64,000 bases of DNA from Hygrocybe punicea (taxonomy: Eukaryota > Basidiomycota > Agaricomycetes > Agaricales > Hygrophoraceae). The notes under the pieces were generated by a model. It was not told the DNA's origin. It searched no databases and saw nothing but the letters and a program-made list of their open reading frames with translations. Location: positions 806,001-870,000 of the forward strand of contig OY744467.1 of assembly GCA_963556145.1 (NCBI GenBank), in the 5' to 3' direction. A program made the position numbers and the translations under genes. Below, in pieces: positions 34,495 through 46,010 of the stretch; the first letter of the stretch is position 1; each line of letters starts with the position of its first letter.

Positions 34495-36080
34495 GGACAA
34501 GAAAAAGCTGCTCGCTTGGCTTGCCAGAAGGAAAGTGAGCGCTATCGTGCACCAGGGAAGAGAGGGGCTGCTGTCTTCCACTGGCTGGAAACGGATGACT
34601 TTCACCTCAGAATGAGAGTCAATTTCGGAGAGATAGAGAATCTTTGGGAAGAAAAGCCAGTGGAACATATGTGGTATAATGCTTTTGATCAGGAATGGGA
34701 TATCTGTACCAAATTCAACCCTGATGCACCAGACAATGAAGACCCATTTGGTAACGATGACTATGATGGCAAATACAATGATCCCACCTTGGAGGAGGGT
34801 GAGATGGGGCAACCCACTGGTCAAATGGAGAGCCAATCGATACTGGTGGGTCCACTTCCCGTGGAACACTGGCAGTGAGATGTATTGTCTATTCATGGTG
34901 TCGGCAACTTCCACACGGATGCCGCAGCTCCTAAATTTCTAAGCACACTTGACAGCTGTCTTTACAATCATTTTGGATTTGATTGGGATGACACTACCTA
35001 CTTTGAGGGTCCTACACCATCAGATGCTGAATGGGAATGGACTCTCAATATTTTGCAGGACCGTCACCCTCAAGTGGCTTCAAAATACAAGGGCCCAATC
35101 TTCAACTTCATCACACATCTACTCCATGAACCAGTGGACAGCTTATCAGCCATGCCATGGGATCTCAGTTCATCCAGTCTTTTTCCATTGCATGAAAGAC
35201 AGGACCATTATCTGATGATTGAGCCGAAGGACATGGTAGGCAATACAGCGAAAAAATTGTATTTCATTTACACTACAAAGGCTACCAAGGGTATTGATTG
35301 GCCACTTGCAGTAGATAGTCCAGTTACTGCTATACAATGCCTCCGCTCATGCAGAGATATTACAGAAGCTGTTTGGTATCTCATGGGACAAGGAATTCCA
35401 TTCAATACTCTTAATCCTTGCCACGCATTTTCACCTCCACCGACAGGCCCTCCACCACCTCCCATCTCTCTTGGTGTGCGTCCAATCGGTTATCAGCCTG
35501 ATGCTGCTGATTATGCCACTTATGAAGTGGCTCGGGACCATTTTCTCCATTCTTCACATGCATGTGCAGCCATCCTCAAGGGTGGTATTGTCTGGTGCCT
35601 CACAATGGAAGTCATTGGCCCCGGATGCATTCTTACCAGCCCCTCCGATGTTGCCTCCTGCAAGGGACAAATATTCCATTTTACAGATGACACCATTTTC
35701 TGTGAAGATATTCTCAATGACAATGAGCTTGACCTCATATGTGGCATATACAGAGTTTATACTGGTAGGTACCCTCTCTGGATTCAGTGGGTCATGTATT
35801 AATTCAATGTGATGAAGGATCAAACCAGCAGGTCTCCCATCTTTCCTGGTGGCCAAAGCATTTGACTTGGCAGAAGAGTCTTTTCAACGTTGGCCACTGG
35901 ACTCCTGCTGGTGAGGACTGGTTTCAGAAATGTCTCGAACTCATCTGGCAGAACAAGGCCCCATGCAGGACTGCTGGCAAGTGGTACGAATCCATTCCAA
36001 GGCATGGAAGGTCACTGCATTTGGCTCAGAAGCTAGATGTGGCAGCAGGCCGATTTATAGAAGGAAAGATATTTCTGTAG
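34495..36080 (+). pseudogene. Unknown TE-associated gene, 5' truncated, two exons
   Basis: The frame opens at ~34495 where the Helitron ends: KAARLACQKESERYRAPGKR, VNFGEIENLWEEKPVEHMWY, then an in-frame TGA (34876-34878), then VLSIHGVGNFHTDAAAPKFL and about 300 further codons including FIYTTKATKGIDWPLAVDSP and FHFTDDTIFCEDILNDNELD. The intron at 35765-35817 (53 bp, GTAGGT...AAG) joins YRVYT to GSNQQVSHLSWWPKH; the frame ends at 36080. Proteins with the WWPKH...GYW/GHWTP...W ending are frequent in agaricomycete genomes and have no known function. The TGA stands where CGA (Arg) is likely. Otherwise it is well preserved. Confidence 0.55.
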
Positions 36081-37713
36081 CTTTGTTGGTCTTATGCCTT
36101 GCCCATCTTGTTTTTTTTCTTGTGCCATTACATTTTTCTTACCATTCATGTAGATCTCTGATTATCAATACTGTATCATGAAAAATGGACTATTTATTTC
36201 ACTGAAGCTTTTCTGTAAGACATTGAATGAATGAATGAATATCTTCTGGGAGTTGTATCTGCACATCATCATAAGTCTCCAACTCTTGAAGCTCCTGACC
36301 CCAATCCAGACCATCAGTAAAGTTAAGACCTCTTCCCTGCTGAATGGAATACTTCAAAAGTTGAAGCACTTCCATTAATTCTGGTGAAATGTGATTTTGT
36401 CGTGCTGTCATGGTCTCTTTGCTTGATGAGAATACCCATTCACAAGGTACTGCTGAAGCTTGTATTGGCAAAATGTCCATGGCAAGAGGAAAATTCTTGG
36501 ATAGCGAAGTTGATTTTCCTTGTCCCACCCATATTTAGCATGAAAAGGATACACCGGTCATTGACCTCACATACCTGCCAGTATAAAAGACTATTTGTTG
36601 TTGGTTGTGTATCACAAAGGTATGCTGCAGCTTCGCCCTCTATTGCCCATTGTGCAGCCAAGTGATTTTGATTATGGTTGAGGATGAGGATGTCTCTTGC
36701 AGTCGGACAGTTCCATGTGGCAGGTGGATCTGCATTGTTTATGGTAGGGGCCTCAGTTCCAGTATAAGAGATGGGGTTGTATCAGCGAAGCTACATAAGA
36801 TAGAGTAATGCAGTTGATAAAAGCAAAAAATGTTGGTACATATGGCATTAATAAACAACTCCTTCACCCAATCAATCCGTTCTGGCTGGTACTCCTCAAA
36901 CCATGTTAATTTGACAGACGGATCCAGAACTGGGGAAGAAAACTGGTTAGCAAAAGTAAAGCATCAATGAAATATGAACTCATAGCCAGTGTATAAGCAG
37001 AGACCATGTCAGTTCAGCTACTATATTATTCAAGTTTGTCAATCCCATGTTGAACGATATCAGAAGTTTCCGGATTCTCATCCTGATGTACTTTCCAGAT
37101 GTTGAGCATTGCTTCAAATGCAGGTACAGCGTGATATAACGTTGGAGTCTTCTCATGTGATAATATTTGTTGGAAAGCAACAATGATAATGTGTTATATA
37201 CAAAAGCAACAATCAAATACACTAACCTGGAGAATAGAATAAAATTTTCGAAGAGCATCCCAGTCGGATTCATCAAGCTTGAACTTGCATAATTCAACAA
37301 ATTCCTGGCTTTTGAGGAAGGTGTCAAGAACCTAGGTAACCAAGTCAATATTGGCCATGAAAATTAGAATGAAAAATACTTCTTGAAGGTCGATGGCTCG
37401 TTCAATCATGAGTAATGTTGAAGACCACCTCACTTTCATGTCACATAGAAGCTGAAGCTCTTTCCATTCTAGTCTCTCGAACAATGATAAAAAATATTGT
37501 TGGCACAGAGAAGATGATTGTATCTAGTATAAATTAATGTTTGCACACCAAACAGTAAGTTGCTGTACAAGAAAGCAAAAGAGAGACACACTGCACGAAT
37601 GAGAGACCGAACTGTCGCAATTGGATCTCGGTCAAGTCCTTCCAAGAAGTTTGAAGGGTAAAAGTCTTTGGCAGTTTCAGCAACATAGTCGAGATTGGTG
37701 ATTGCCGCTAGCA

Positions 37714-38781
37714 TAGGCAATGACACGGGTATACCTGCAGGTGTCCCGAGGCTGACCCAGACCCAGACCCATCTACCCATGGGTCTTTTTTCAGCGGGTA
37801 GATGGCAGGTAGCGGTGGGTCGGGTACAGATATTGACCCGCACAGGAAACCTGGCGGGTTCCAGCCCACATCTACCTCGCGTTGCTGACATGCATGTCAA
37901 TTGATGTGGCGCTGTGCAAATGCGAGGAGTGGGGGGGCTGGGAACCAGGCGACGGGTGGTTCTCATGGGCGAGAGTCTCTTGCCCATCGTATCCATCTCC
38001 TCGTTCCCTGCACCATCTCCCATTCTCCCCTTCCTCTCATCCTCCTTCATCGTCTTGAACCTTGCGTACGTGTCAGCCCATGTTTCGATGCCGTTGAGCC
38101 TTGGCATTCGCAGTTGCGGCGTCTGGATGGCAGCGTCGTGATTCTGGGCTGATGTGGGCGCATGTGGGCATGTAATTGGGGGGAACGGGGTCTGGGGCAC
38201 GTTTGGGCATGTTCTGTTGCATGGGCACGGGCTTTGAGGCCTGTGTGGGCATTAAATGGTCGGGTGTTGTGGGACCAGGGTCTGGGATGCATTTGAATGT
38301 GTTTTCTTGCACAGGCATGGGGTTTGGGGCCAGGGTGGGAGTTGAGACGCGTTCGGACGTGTTTTGCAGCGGGGATGGTGTGTTTGGGGCTGACACAGGC
38401 GCATGATGCGTCTCCCATTGGGTTTTGGGCACAGGGGTTCGCGTTTGGGCACTATTTGATGACGGGGCGTTGTGCAACATGTTGGGACACGGTTTCACGC
38501 GAGGATGCCAGTGGGGCCGTTTGGGTCGACATGGAGATGCCATTGGTTGGTGATGTTTGCGTCGAGGCAGAGGCGGTGGGCACTTGAAAACGGAGATGTT
38601 GGTAAGCGGTTGCGGCTGGGTTGTTGCGTCCGTTTGTGTTGATGCTGATATGTAGGTATGCCAAGACCTGCAGTCACGGGTACGGGTTTTGCCCGGGTCC
38701 AAACAAGGTAACCCATACCCATACCCGGCAGTACCCATACCTGCAACCCGTGTGGGTTACCTGTACCTGTGTCATTGCCTA
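37714..38781. mobile_element. Non-autonomous hAT-like element in the second hAT, 8-bp TSD
   Basis: Ends are TAGGCAATGACACGGGTA and the complement of TAGGCAATGACACAGGTA. Flanking octamers CGCTAGCA (37706-37713) and TGCTAGCA (38782-38789) match 7 of 8, with a C/T difference. The TIR resembles that of the hAT at 46766 (TAGGCAAGAGCACGGGTAA), a likely autonomous partner. It is 1068 bp, has ACCC(A/G)TACCC subterminal repeats, and contains a CAATTG palindromic unit at 37874-37927. Confidence 0.85.
37874..37927. repeat. CAATTG palindromic unit
   Basis: ACCTCGCGTTGCTGAC...ATGTCAATTGATGTGG...AAATGCGAGG, inside the element at 37714-38781, close to its left end. Confidence 0.65.
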
Positions 38782-40705
38782 TGCTAGCATGGCCTTGCAG
38801 GCAAGATTGACGATGTGAGGAAAACATCTGGAGGCAAAGAGTATTAGTAATTACAGTGCAGCAACAATATCATATCACATACCTAATTCGACATTCAGTT
38901 TTGTGAAATTTGATTTTTTGTCATCAAAGTTCATGTTCCAACATGGCCATGAATGTATCGTTGTTTGAAGCATTATCGAGAGTGATCCATCCAATCTAAA
39001 AGGATGAGGGTCAATGAGAATACTAAGAAGAAATTAAATACCTTATCAGTAATCAGAAGCTGATCGGTAACATAGATGAATACATGGGCAAGATGTTCAC
39101 CATCATGTTGCCCAGGAACATGATGAAATCCCACTAAGTCAGAACATAATTTGAGAATGTGTTGAAGGCCACTCGGGGTTTCTTTGGTACGTGATTGTAT
39201 CCAATGAGTGGTGATGGCCATGAAAGGTGAGTGATTTGGATCAGACCACATGTCCATTGTGAATGAAAATTTCCCTAAAGAATGCTGTTCCTCCATTAAT
39301 AAGATTGTCCAGAAAGTAGGTAGCAGCCACACTGACCTGCATGTCCCGACTTAGTTGATCTAAATGTTCTTGAAGTCTCTTCGATGCATTTACGGATCGT
39401 GGTTCTACCAGGAATATCTGACTCCCAGAGTTGCTCTTGAAGCCTAAGGAAAATTGCATGCAGGTGCAGTGATTCAACAACGTTGAGTGACTGAAATCAT
39501 AATATCTCATCAATACAGGAATATAAAACCATAAAAAAATATACTTGATCATCCCCAATGATGAACTGGACCATTGCATTAATGAAAGCTTCCCTTGAGT
39601 ATGGAGTCCGTCCTTGTGACGCTGGTCCTGTGGATTGCCCTTTGTCCTTTCAATATTCATTCAGGGCAGCCTGGGCACTCTTTGCCTTTATATTGACCGT
39701 GAACTCATCACAATGGGATACCCAAACGTCCATGTGGTCCTCCATCAAATGATGGCAAAGAGTCCTGGTGGATGTCTTGATACTAAATTTCGCAATCTGG
39801 TGGTTCAGATTTGTTGCATGGATAGTCCTATTAAAGTTGTCAAACATGATATAATAACCAGACTGTTGAAAGAACATACCCGCAGAAAGTACAAATCCAC
39901 TGGTTTCCCCTCTTTTCAAAGAAAGTCCACATGTCTGATGCGACGTGACGAGTCTTGTTGCCCACAGGACCATCCATTTGCAGGAAGGAGCTGCTGGATT
40001 CGCTGCAGGTGGCAATCAGTTATGAGTGGATTTTGACCCAGAGCTGGACCCAGAGCTGGACATTGATGCTGGTGACATTGGTGGGGGCATAGTATTTTCC
40101 AGATCAAAAAATGGGAGTGAAGGTGGTTGCTGTGAAGTTGAGGGTTGTAGAGGTGAAAGCAGGGAGAAGATATCATCATCAGGAGAACTCAATTGTAACC
40201 AAAATGTGACATGTCTTGTAGGTACGATTGGACTTTCAGGAGTGGGTTGCTTGCAAGGGGAAGATGTAACAGGCATCTTCCTTTGCTGACAACAACCATG
40301 GTGTGAGCAGGGAGATGGTGTAAATAATATGTCAATAGCTGTTGCTACGTTGTCTGGATCATTAGCTTTCGCAGAAAGAACCCTGTGCTGGGAATAACAC
40401 GATATCATAGGCCCTGCTTTTGGCATAGGTGTAATAGGTTGAACAACATGACCTGATAGGAAACCTGGGCCAAAGGCATCGACTTCAAGATCTACTTCAA
40501 CAGCCTTGCCTTTTCCCTTGTCTTGGTGGATCTGTTCGGTAGTTGCAGTGGGTGGTTGAGGTACTAGAAATGTATGTGAGTGTCAGTACCATGTAGAAGC
40601 AGGTTTAACAATGAAATATATATCTTGAATTCAGAAGGATGTTTGAAGCACACCATTCGCAAAGGCAGTCGTCTTGGACTTTTTGGTTGCACAACAAGGA
40701 GGCAT

Positions 40706-42300
40706 GTTGGTCTAAAGAGTTATGCAGAGTTTAGCTCTAAATAGCTGAATATATATCGATTGACAACTAACATCATTTTCAATTTACTGGGCCTCTGGAC
40801 ATGGATAGCTCTACTACATTTCCAATGGTGTTGCCTCATGGAAAAGTGTCCATCTCAACCAACACGTATCGCAAACACATGTATACATTGTATGAGTGTA
40901 TCCTGCCATGAACCATGCCCTTACTGACAATTAATATTCCTACGAGACTGTGCCCCTGTACAACATGGTGAACAGGTTGAATATGCAGATAGAAGAAGGT
41001 GTCAGGTGAGTTTGATGGTGGACATATGAAATACACATGAAACCCAGATATTGGCGAAAGTACAATAGAAAAATGTGCACATCTCAGCAGTGGCAAAGCG
41101 AAAAGGTGAAGAGATTTAAAATAAAAGAAAAAGGTGGTGCAGCAGCATGAAGACACATTGCAGCCAACGTTGCAGTGGTGAGTTTGTGATCTATTCCTGG
41201 CATTGAATAGGCAGATCTTGGTGAAAAATACAAATAAGAATGAACAAACCCATCGTGAAGAGACATGGGCATAAGTCAACGTACCCAGAGCAGGGGAAGC
41301 AAAGAGCAGGGAGAAGACAACACCAGTCATACCAAAATGGGAGATAAGAACTGCAGTGTGTGGGTCGGCATTGATAGATAACACAGCCAAAGTCTCCCTA
41401 CGATTCAATCGAGAGGAGAGAAGTGACAAGCCAGTGCACCAAAGGTGGGGAAAGAGTCAGAAGATGATGCCAGTGGCGAGCCACAGCAAAGAGTAGAGAG
41501 CTTCAACAGTGGCAGAAAATCTCCCTATGATTCAATCGAGGGGAGATAAGAGAAAAAACTTAGATGAGACACATAAACTAATCCAATCATGTGACCGTGA
41601 GACTCGACTACTGGTAAGGGCAAAGCCTTTTCAATCTCTTCAACTTTGACCAACTTTGCTGGTGCTGAGCACTAGCAAAGTTTTGTCTCTGTTGTCTCTG
41701 CATCTCCCTGTTTTGTGCTATCCTGATCTTGTTGTCTGGCCCACATTTTGCCTCCTTGTCTCCCTGTCTGTTTCACCAGTGCTGTGCACCAGCGAACCTT
41801 TTCCTTGTCTTCACCTTTTCATATCCCCCCATGCACTGATGGTGTCTTGGTGTGTTTTACGTGTTCTCTCAGCAACAAACTTGGCGATTTCGTGTCAATG
41901 TGCATGTAGCTGATGTAGCAACATGTTCACGTTCTTCCTTTTGACAATTTTTTCGATTTTTTCGGCAGAATGTCTTCGACATTTGCCCTGGGCCATGGTT
42001 CTTTCAAGATATATCAGTCGAACAATAATGCATCACAAAAATGTTGTCTAATTTCAATGGGATTAGCCTACATGGATCATTCTATCCTCCTTCATGGCCG
42101 AACGTGCTTTCATGCAACATTTTTTTGGCCTGCTACAAGCATTTCGGGTCTCGAGTTCAAGAAAAGAATGGCAGCTGACAATCTTGGCAAGCAATGATTC
42201 CTTTCAGCATCTTATTCTTGTGCGCTTAATGGATATCAAGTGTCTACATGCCATTGGAGACAACACCATTATTGGTGCAGGAGCAATCAACTCGGCTCCA
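40706..42300. other. Intergenic region, no supported gene
   Basis: A near-identical word CTCCCTA(C/T)GATTCAATCGAG occurs at ~41395 and ~41521, a direct repeat about 127 bp apart. A 197-codon Cys/Phe/Leu/Ser-rich frame on the minus strand (41429-40836) has no recognisable motif. Confidence 0.4.
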
Positions 42301-42303
42301 CCC

Positions 42304-42396
42304 TATATAATTCTCAACGCCCGCACCACACCTCTTCCTTACCCCCAGCCATGCCCAGACCCTATTTCAAGATCCCAATTGGCGGTAGCCCAGCAG
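42304..42396 (+). pseudogene. Promoter and first exon of a possible cyclophilin-like gene
   Basis: A TATA box (TATATAA, 42304-42310) lies 41 bp before an ATG at 42351. The exon reads MPRPYFKIPIGGSPAG and is followed by a GTATGT donor at 42397 and a CCCAG acceptor near 42456. An F-x-I-x-I-G-G-x-P-A-G start is typical of cyclophilin-type peptidyl-prolyl isomerases. What follows the acceptor does not encode cyclophilin. Either only the 5' end is preserved or the resemblance is chance. Confidence 0.3.
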
Positions 42397-42459
42397 GTAT
42401 GTTGTCTTCGCTCTCCATCTGCCATCTCTCATCATCATCACCATCCCAATCCCAGGCCA

Positions 42460-43187
42460 CAACCTCAGCGATGCCATGTTTTGCATTGCTTTTTCACCAA
42501 ACACGTCAATGCCCCATGAGTCATGTATGTACAACTTTGAGTTTGATTGACCCCAATGATTTTGAGCACTTTACACTGAGCCAACAGAGGGAAAGTACAA
42601 AGAGAAATATAGATGATGTGAAGAGAGGGCTAAGAAGTAGAACTGAGGTGGGATGATAACCTGTAATTTGTAGTGTAAAAGTACAACTTTTATACTACTG
42701 TAAGAAACCTGTGCTATATAGGGTTGAACAAGGGTTTAGCCCTATGTATTGTGGCTGAAATTTGGAACTTTTCTTGTGAAGTGAGTTTTGAAATAAGTGC
42801 AAATGTTTTTCATCCCAGGTTGGCCATACTATATCCCTACATGGTTACTTGTCCAAGGGTTTGGAATTTGTCACTGAAATCATGTCAAATTTTGTTTAAG
42901 GGTTGGAAAACCCTTGAAAACCCCTAAAAACTCACAACTTCTGGGGGATACACAGTACCACTGACAGTGAATTCTACTCTGACCCTCCTGTGTGGGCCCC
43001 CATCAAGTTAAAACACAACAATTAAGCTGCGAGTGATTAGAGCAATATACAAGGAGTTCAAAAGAATCTTGCACATCCAGAACAATGATAGTGTACAAAG
43101 ACGAAGCAGATTCTTCATCAGGCAAGTACAGTAGCTCTAAGCTCTGTGCAGTGTTGGTGATGGTCAAACCACATTTGACAATCCTGG
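42460..43187. other. Spacer, no gene seen
   Basis: A short segment 42719-42926 begins TAGGGTTGAACAAGGGTT and ends with a similar inverted GGGTT-rich motif, resembling a small MITE, but no matching target duplication flanks it. The rest holds no recognisable coding signal. Confidence 0.35.
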
Positions 43188-44324
43188 TTAAGAGGACTGA
43201 TAACCTTTGATCCTATGTAATGCCTTCTGTGCAGAAACTGAGTTTGGACCTTGCATCCCCTGTCCTAAATCCTTCAACCTTTGCATAATACCCAATGCTT
43301 TTGACTGCAGAATTAGCTCTCCTACACTCCACATATCCACCTCTGCACCATGGTCATCACGAAAAACACCAGGACAGTGATGCTTTTGAGTGAGGTGGGG
43401 GAGAGCATAGGTAGGTGGTGTAGCTGCATCCTCCCAGTCAATGAGGAACCAGGTGCTTGGGTCCTGGAGGCTTCGCATGACATTGGGCCAATGGATATCT
43501 CGATGAAATAGCAGAGGAGTTTGGTGGAGAATCTGGTGCAACTCAGTTGTTTTCTATGGAATGCCACAACTGCTCACCTCAAGGGCTTTGAAGACACATA
43601 CCAGTGCCTCTAACAGCTCCTTCTCATTTGCAGGTTCCTCAGCAATACCACGCGGGGAGAGGACAACCATCGCATCGTAGGAATAGGTCAGGCGATCCAC
43701 ACATGGAACTTTCTTGTCCTCGAGCAGGCAATATACTCTCTTGAGGTGTTGTACACGATTGTTTTTGTCAGGGCTGGTGTAGGTCTTGATGATACTACAG
43801 CCCACAATCTCGACAGTACCAAATTCCCTGCCAATGATTTAAAAATTACATATAAACAACCTTGAAATAAACCAAACCTTTGTAACTCTATGAACTCCGT
43901 GTCTGGTGGCCGGACAAGGGCAGCAAGGGAATGGAAAGTTCCTGAGAGGTTAATTAAATGGCAGATGTTTTTGATTAAGCAAAGTTTACTCAATTTGTCC
44001 TTGAGAGTTGCGTCGGCAGGGATGGAAACCTAGCACAAGTTGATGATCAGCACTTGTAGTAGAAAGGAGTCACTCACCTGCCAGAGGTCGAGAGCGTCAG
44101 CAGGAAGATAATCCAGTTCAGGCTCCTTCTTTTTCTTGATCGCCTCCTTCAGGTCGTCCACAGTCTCACTTCTGGCGATTGCAACCGAAAAGATACGATC
44201 AGACCCAAGAATGCAACAAAAGAGCTTGAATTTGTCGTCTAAGCCACAGGATTGAGTAATATGTGGTTCCGATCACTCAGGAGTGTTTACCGCTCTTCCA
44301 TAGATCAGGAAGATTGAAGTCCAT
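43188..44324 (-). CDS. Crinkler-like N-terminal domain fused to a fungal kinase-like domain, complete six-exon gene
   Basis: Exons 44324-44291, 44238-44078, 44029-43990, 43941-43878, 43827-43578 and 43532-43188 splice with GT-AG introns of 45-52 bp into 297 uninterrupted codons. Residues ~1-80 hold MDFNLPDLWK, FKLFCCILGSDRIFSVAIAR, SETVDDLKEAI and ALDLWQVSIPADATL, the pattern of the Crinkler (CRN) N-terminal domain in fungi. The C-terminal half has FHRDIHWPNVM (catalytic-loop HRD...N) and FLIDWEDAATPP (metal-binding Asp in place of DFG), then GAEVDMWSVGELI. A glycine-rich loop is not evident, so activity is uncertain. CRN proteins are known as effectors in oomycetes; their role in basidiomycetes is unclear. 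It is divergent from the helicase gene at 44748, sharing a 423-bp upstream region. Confidence 0.75.
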
Positions 44325-44747
44325 GGACCACGTTGCAGGAATCGAGGCTGATTGAGCAAAGCAACAAAGTAAAGGAATGGGAGTGGACGTTGTACGTGAA
44401 ATGTGAGCGTAGACAGGCAAGCAAGAGGTTAAAGGGAATCGTGACGCAGCAGAGAGCGCACTCACGGTCTGGAGCCTTCAAATCTTGCACGACAAGCTTG
44501 ATTACTTCAGAAGGTTGTCCTGGCAGCTTATAGAAAGCTTGAAGGTCTTGTTCATTTTTAAGATGAAACTCATCCCTGGCCTCGTCGACATAGTCTCGTC
44601 CCAGATGTTCTTGCCAGTGAGGCCAGGGGATACCGAAGTGGAGTTTAAATTTTTGCGAAGGTACTCTGGCATAGAACGTCTGGTGAATCTTGGTTCAATG
44701 ACCAGAAAGTTAGATCGATAGAGCTTGTTTCTTCCTGCCAGTGCACC
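44325..44747. promoter_or_regulatory. Shared intergenic region between two divergent gene starts
   Basis: 423 bp separate the ATG of the CRN-kinase gene (minus) from the ATG of the RecQ-like gene (plus). Promoters of both should lie here. I see no canonical TATA box. The RecQ start context is GTGCACCATGTC. Confidence 0.45.
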
Positions 44748-45159
44748 ATGTCTATCGATACCAGCTCTAGTGATGCCGAAGTTCGGTTCGGAACCGATCC
44801 GAACCCAGTTTGAACTGCGAACCGAACCGCTGGTTCAGTTTGCGGTTCTGGCACTGACATGCGGTTCAAACCACGAACCGTAATGTATAGTTACCTACGT
44901 AGATACTCATTTAGATACTTAATTTTTCACATTTTTTTCTATGCAGTTGCGTGAACTTAGGTCATGTGACCTTAAACATACTCGCGCGAAACACTAACTT
45001 GAACGTTACTCAACAACCACGGTAAGTAACGGCCTCATACTATATTTTACTGACATTTTATTACATAGAACAGCCCCCCGTGGCCCACCTTGACCGCATA
45101 AAGAAGGCGCCCGCGGTCAACTCCACCCAACAACCTCCCTCGCGTTCCAACGCGAGTCA

Positions 45160-45384
45160 GAGTGAATTGATGGCAGCAGCGGCAGCAGCAGCAACGGCAG
45201 TGGCAACACCACATACCACCACCCCGACAACAACAACGACAACAACGACAACAACAATGACAACGACAATGGCCAAATGACGACGACAACGATGACGATG
45301 GCCAAATGACGATGACGATGACGGCCAAATGACGACGACGACGATGGCCAAATGACGACGATGACGAGGGCCAAATGACCGCAA

Positions 45385-45416
<32 letters not shown>

Positions 45417-45560
45417 ATGGCAATGGCAACAGCAGCAGCAGCGCAGCGGCAACGGCAACAGCAGCAGCAGCAGTGGCAACGGCAACAGCAGCAGCGGCAA
45501 TGGCAACAGCTGCAGCTGCAGTGGCAATGGCAACAGCAGCAGCAGCAGTGGAGCAACACC
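45160..45560. repeat. CAG/CAA and ACGACG trinucleotide repeat block
   Basis: Runs of GCAGCAGCA, ACAACAACG and GACGATGACGATGGCC over ~400 bp. All six frames stay open, giving spurious poly-Gln, poly-Ala and Cys-rich frames up to 184 codons. Inside the element at 44768-46178. Confidence 0.85.
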
Positions 45561-45629
45561 GGCGGCAGCAGCCAGGTACGTCCCCCAAATCCAGTCCCCA
45601 CAACATCGGCTAACGAGGGGAATGGACGA

Positions 45630-46010
45630 GGCGACGACGAAGACCCACCTCACAAACACGCCCTAGCCGCGTCAATTGACGTGCGGACGCCCATAGGAAG
45701 TCCCCAGCCCCATCCAACCTTGCGAAAACAGACGGAGCGCGTCAATTGACGTGCCCCGTTCTTCGCGAGGTCGTCAGCACGCGCGGACGCCCATGGAAAG
45801 TCCCCGGCCCCATCCAACCTCACGAAAACAGACGGAGCGTGTCAATTGACGCGTCCCCGTTCTTTGCAAGGTAGGTAGCATGCGTGGACGCCCATGGGAA
45901 GTGCCTGGCCCCAACCCAACCTCGCAAAAACAGACGGAGCCCCCCCATCTACCTCGTGAGGGTGACAGCCGCGTCAATTGACGTGCGTCTGGCCCGCGCG
46001 AGGTATTTGG
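45630..46010. repeat. Tandem ~100-bp units, each containing a CAATTG palindrome
   Basis: Full palindromic units at 45717-45771, 45817-45872 and 45951-46004, with a partial one at ~45650-45690. They are embedded in repeats of GGACGCCCATGG(A/G)AAGT and CCCGGCCCCATCCAACCTC. The 100-bp spacing between the first two units shows local tandem duplication of unit plus spacer. Confidence 0.8.

Larger units (their letters stand above)
29434..34495 (-). pseudogene. Helitron PIF1-type helicase protein, decayed and interrupted
   Basis: Minus-strand blocks: CCCTMLTFFKPWRSGKELK and YFGLQYECLDARDDFPAK (33250-33060), NTDQKRAFHIIANHS (~32510), Walker A GGMAGRGKSQVIQAL (31620-31580), NDEVSML (~31390), FAGDFGQLPPAMSG (31300-31260), RENMRQ (~31135), DLCVGMPVMLRNNDATE (~30680), and C-terminal MTDYACQGCTHPNNAVDL with TCLSRSATSAETIIMQGFDP (30395-30245). 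This is the order of fungal Helitron helicases, 5'-to-3' SF1B enzymes for rolling-circle transposition. The Rep/HUH half is absent, so it is a 3' remnant. A hAT-like element sits at 31664-32471 and an inverted duplication at 33380-34252. Downstream of the helicase is an extra domain (29896-29434). Confidence 0.85.
36199..40705 (-). pseudogene. Second hAT transposase, mostly recognisable, interrupted
   Basis: ATG at 40705 (MPPCCATKKSKTTAFANG). After a Ser/Pro-rich region, a degraded zinc-finger part lies near 40000-39850. Downstream are TPYSREAFINAMVQFIIGDD, then FSFTMDMWSDPNHSPFMA with the first catalytic Asp (~39265-39215), VGFHHVPGQHDGEHLAHVF, an intron (about 38999-39050), WITLDNASNNDTFM with the second Asp (~38985-38945), IVNLACKAML|AAITNLDYVAETAKDF split by the element at 37714, and the C-terminal dimerisation block LPIQASAVPCEWVFSSSKET to a stop at 36199. 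Motif order is that of hAT transposases. Several stops and shifts remain, so I call it inactive. Its TIRs were not located. Confidence 0.75.

Noticed and set aside
40836..41429. 197-codon minus-strand frame
   Set aside because: No recognisable motif, odd composition, no intron signals and no neighbour support.
42719..42926. Possible small MITE with TAGGGTTGAACAAGGGTT ends
   Set aside because: The flanking octamers GTGCTATA and AAAACTCA do not match, and the ends pair poorly.
45047..45659. Long overlapping frames (up to 184 codons) rich in Cys, Ala or Gln
   Set aside because: They come from CAG/CAA and GACGAT trinucleotide repeats, which keep all frames open; there is no codon bias and no motif.
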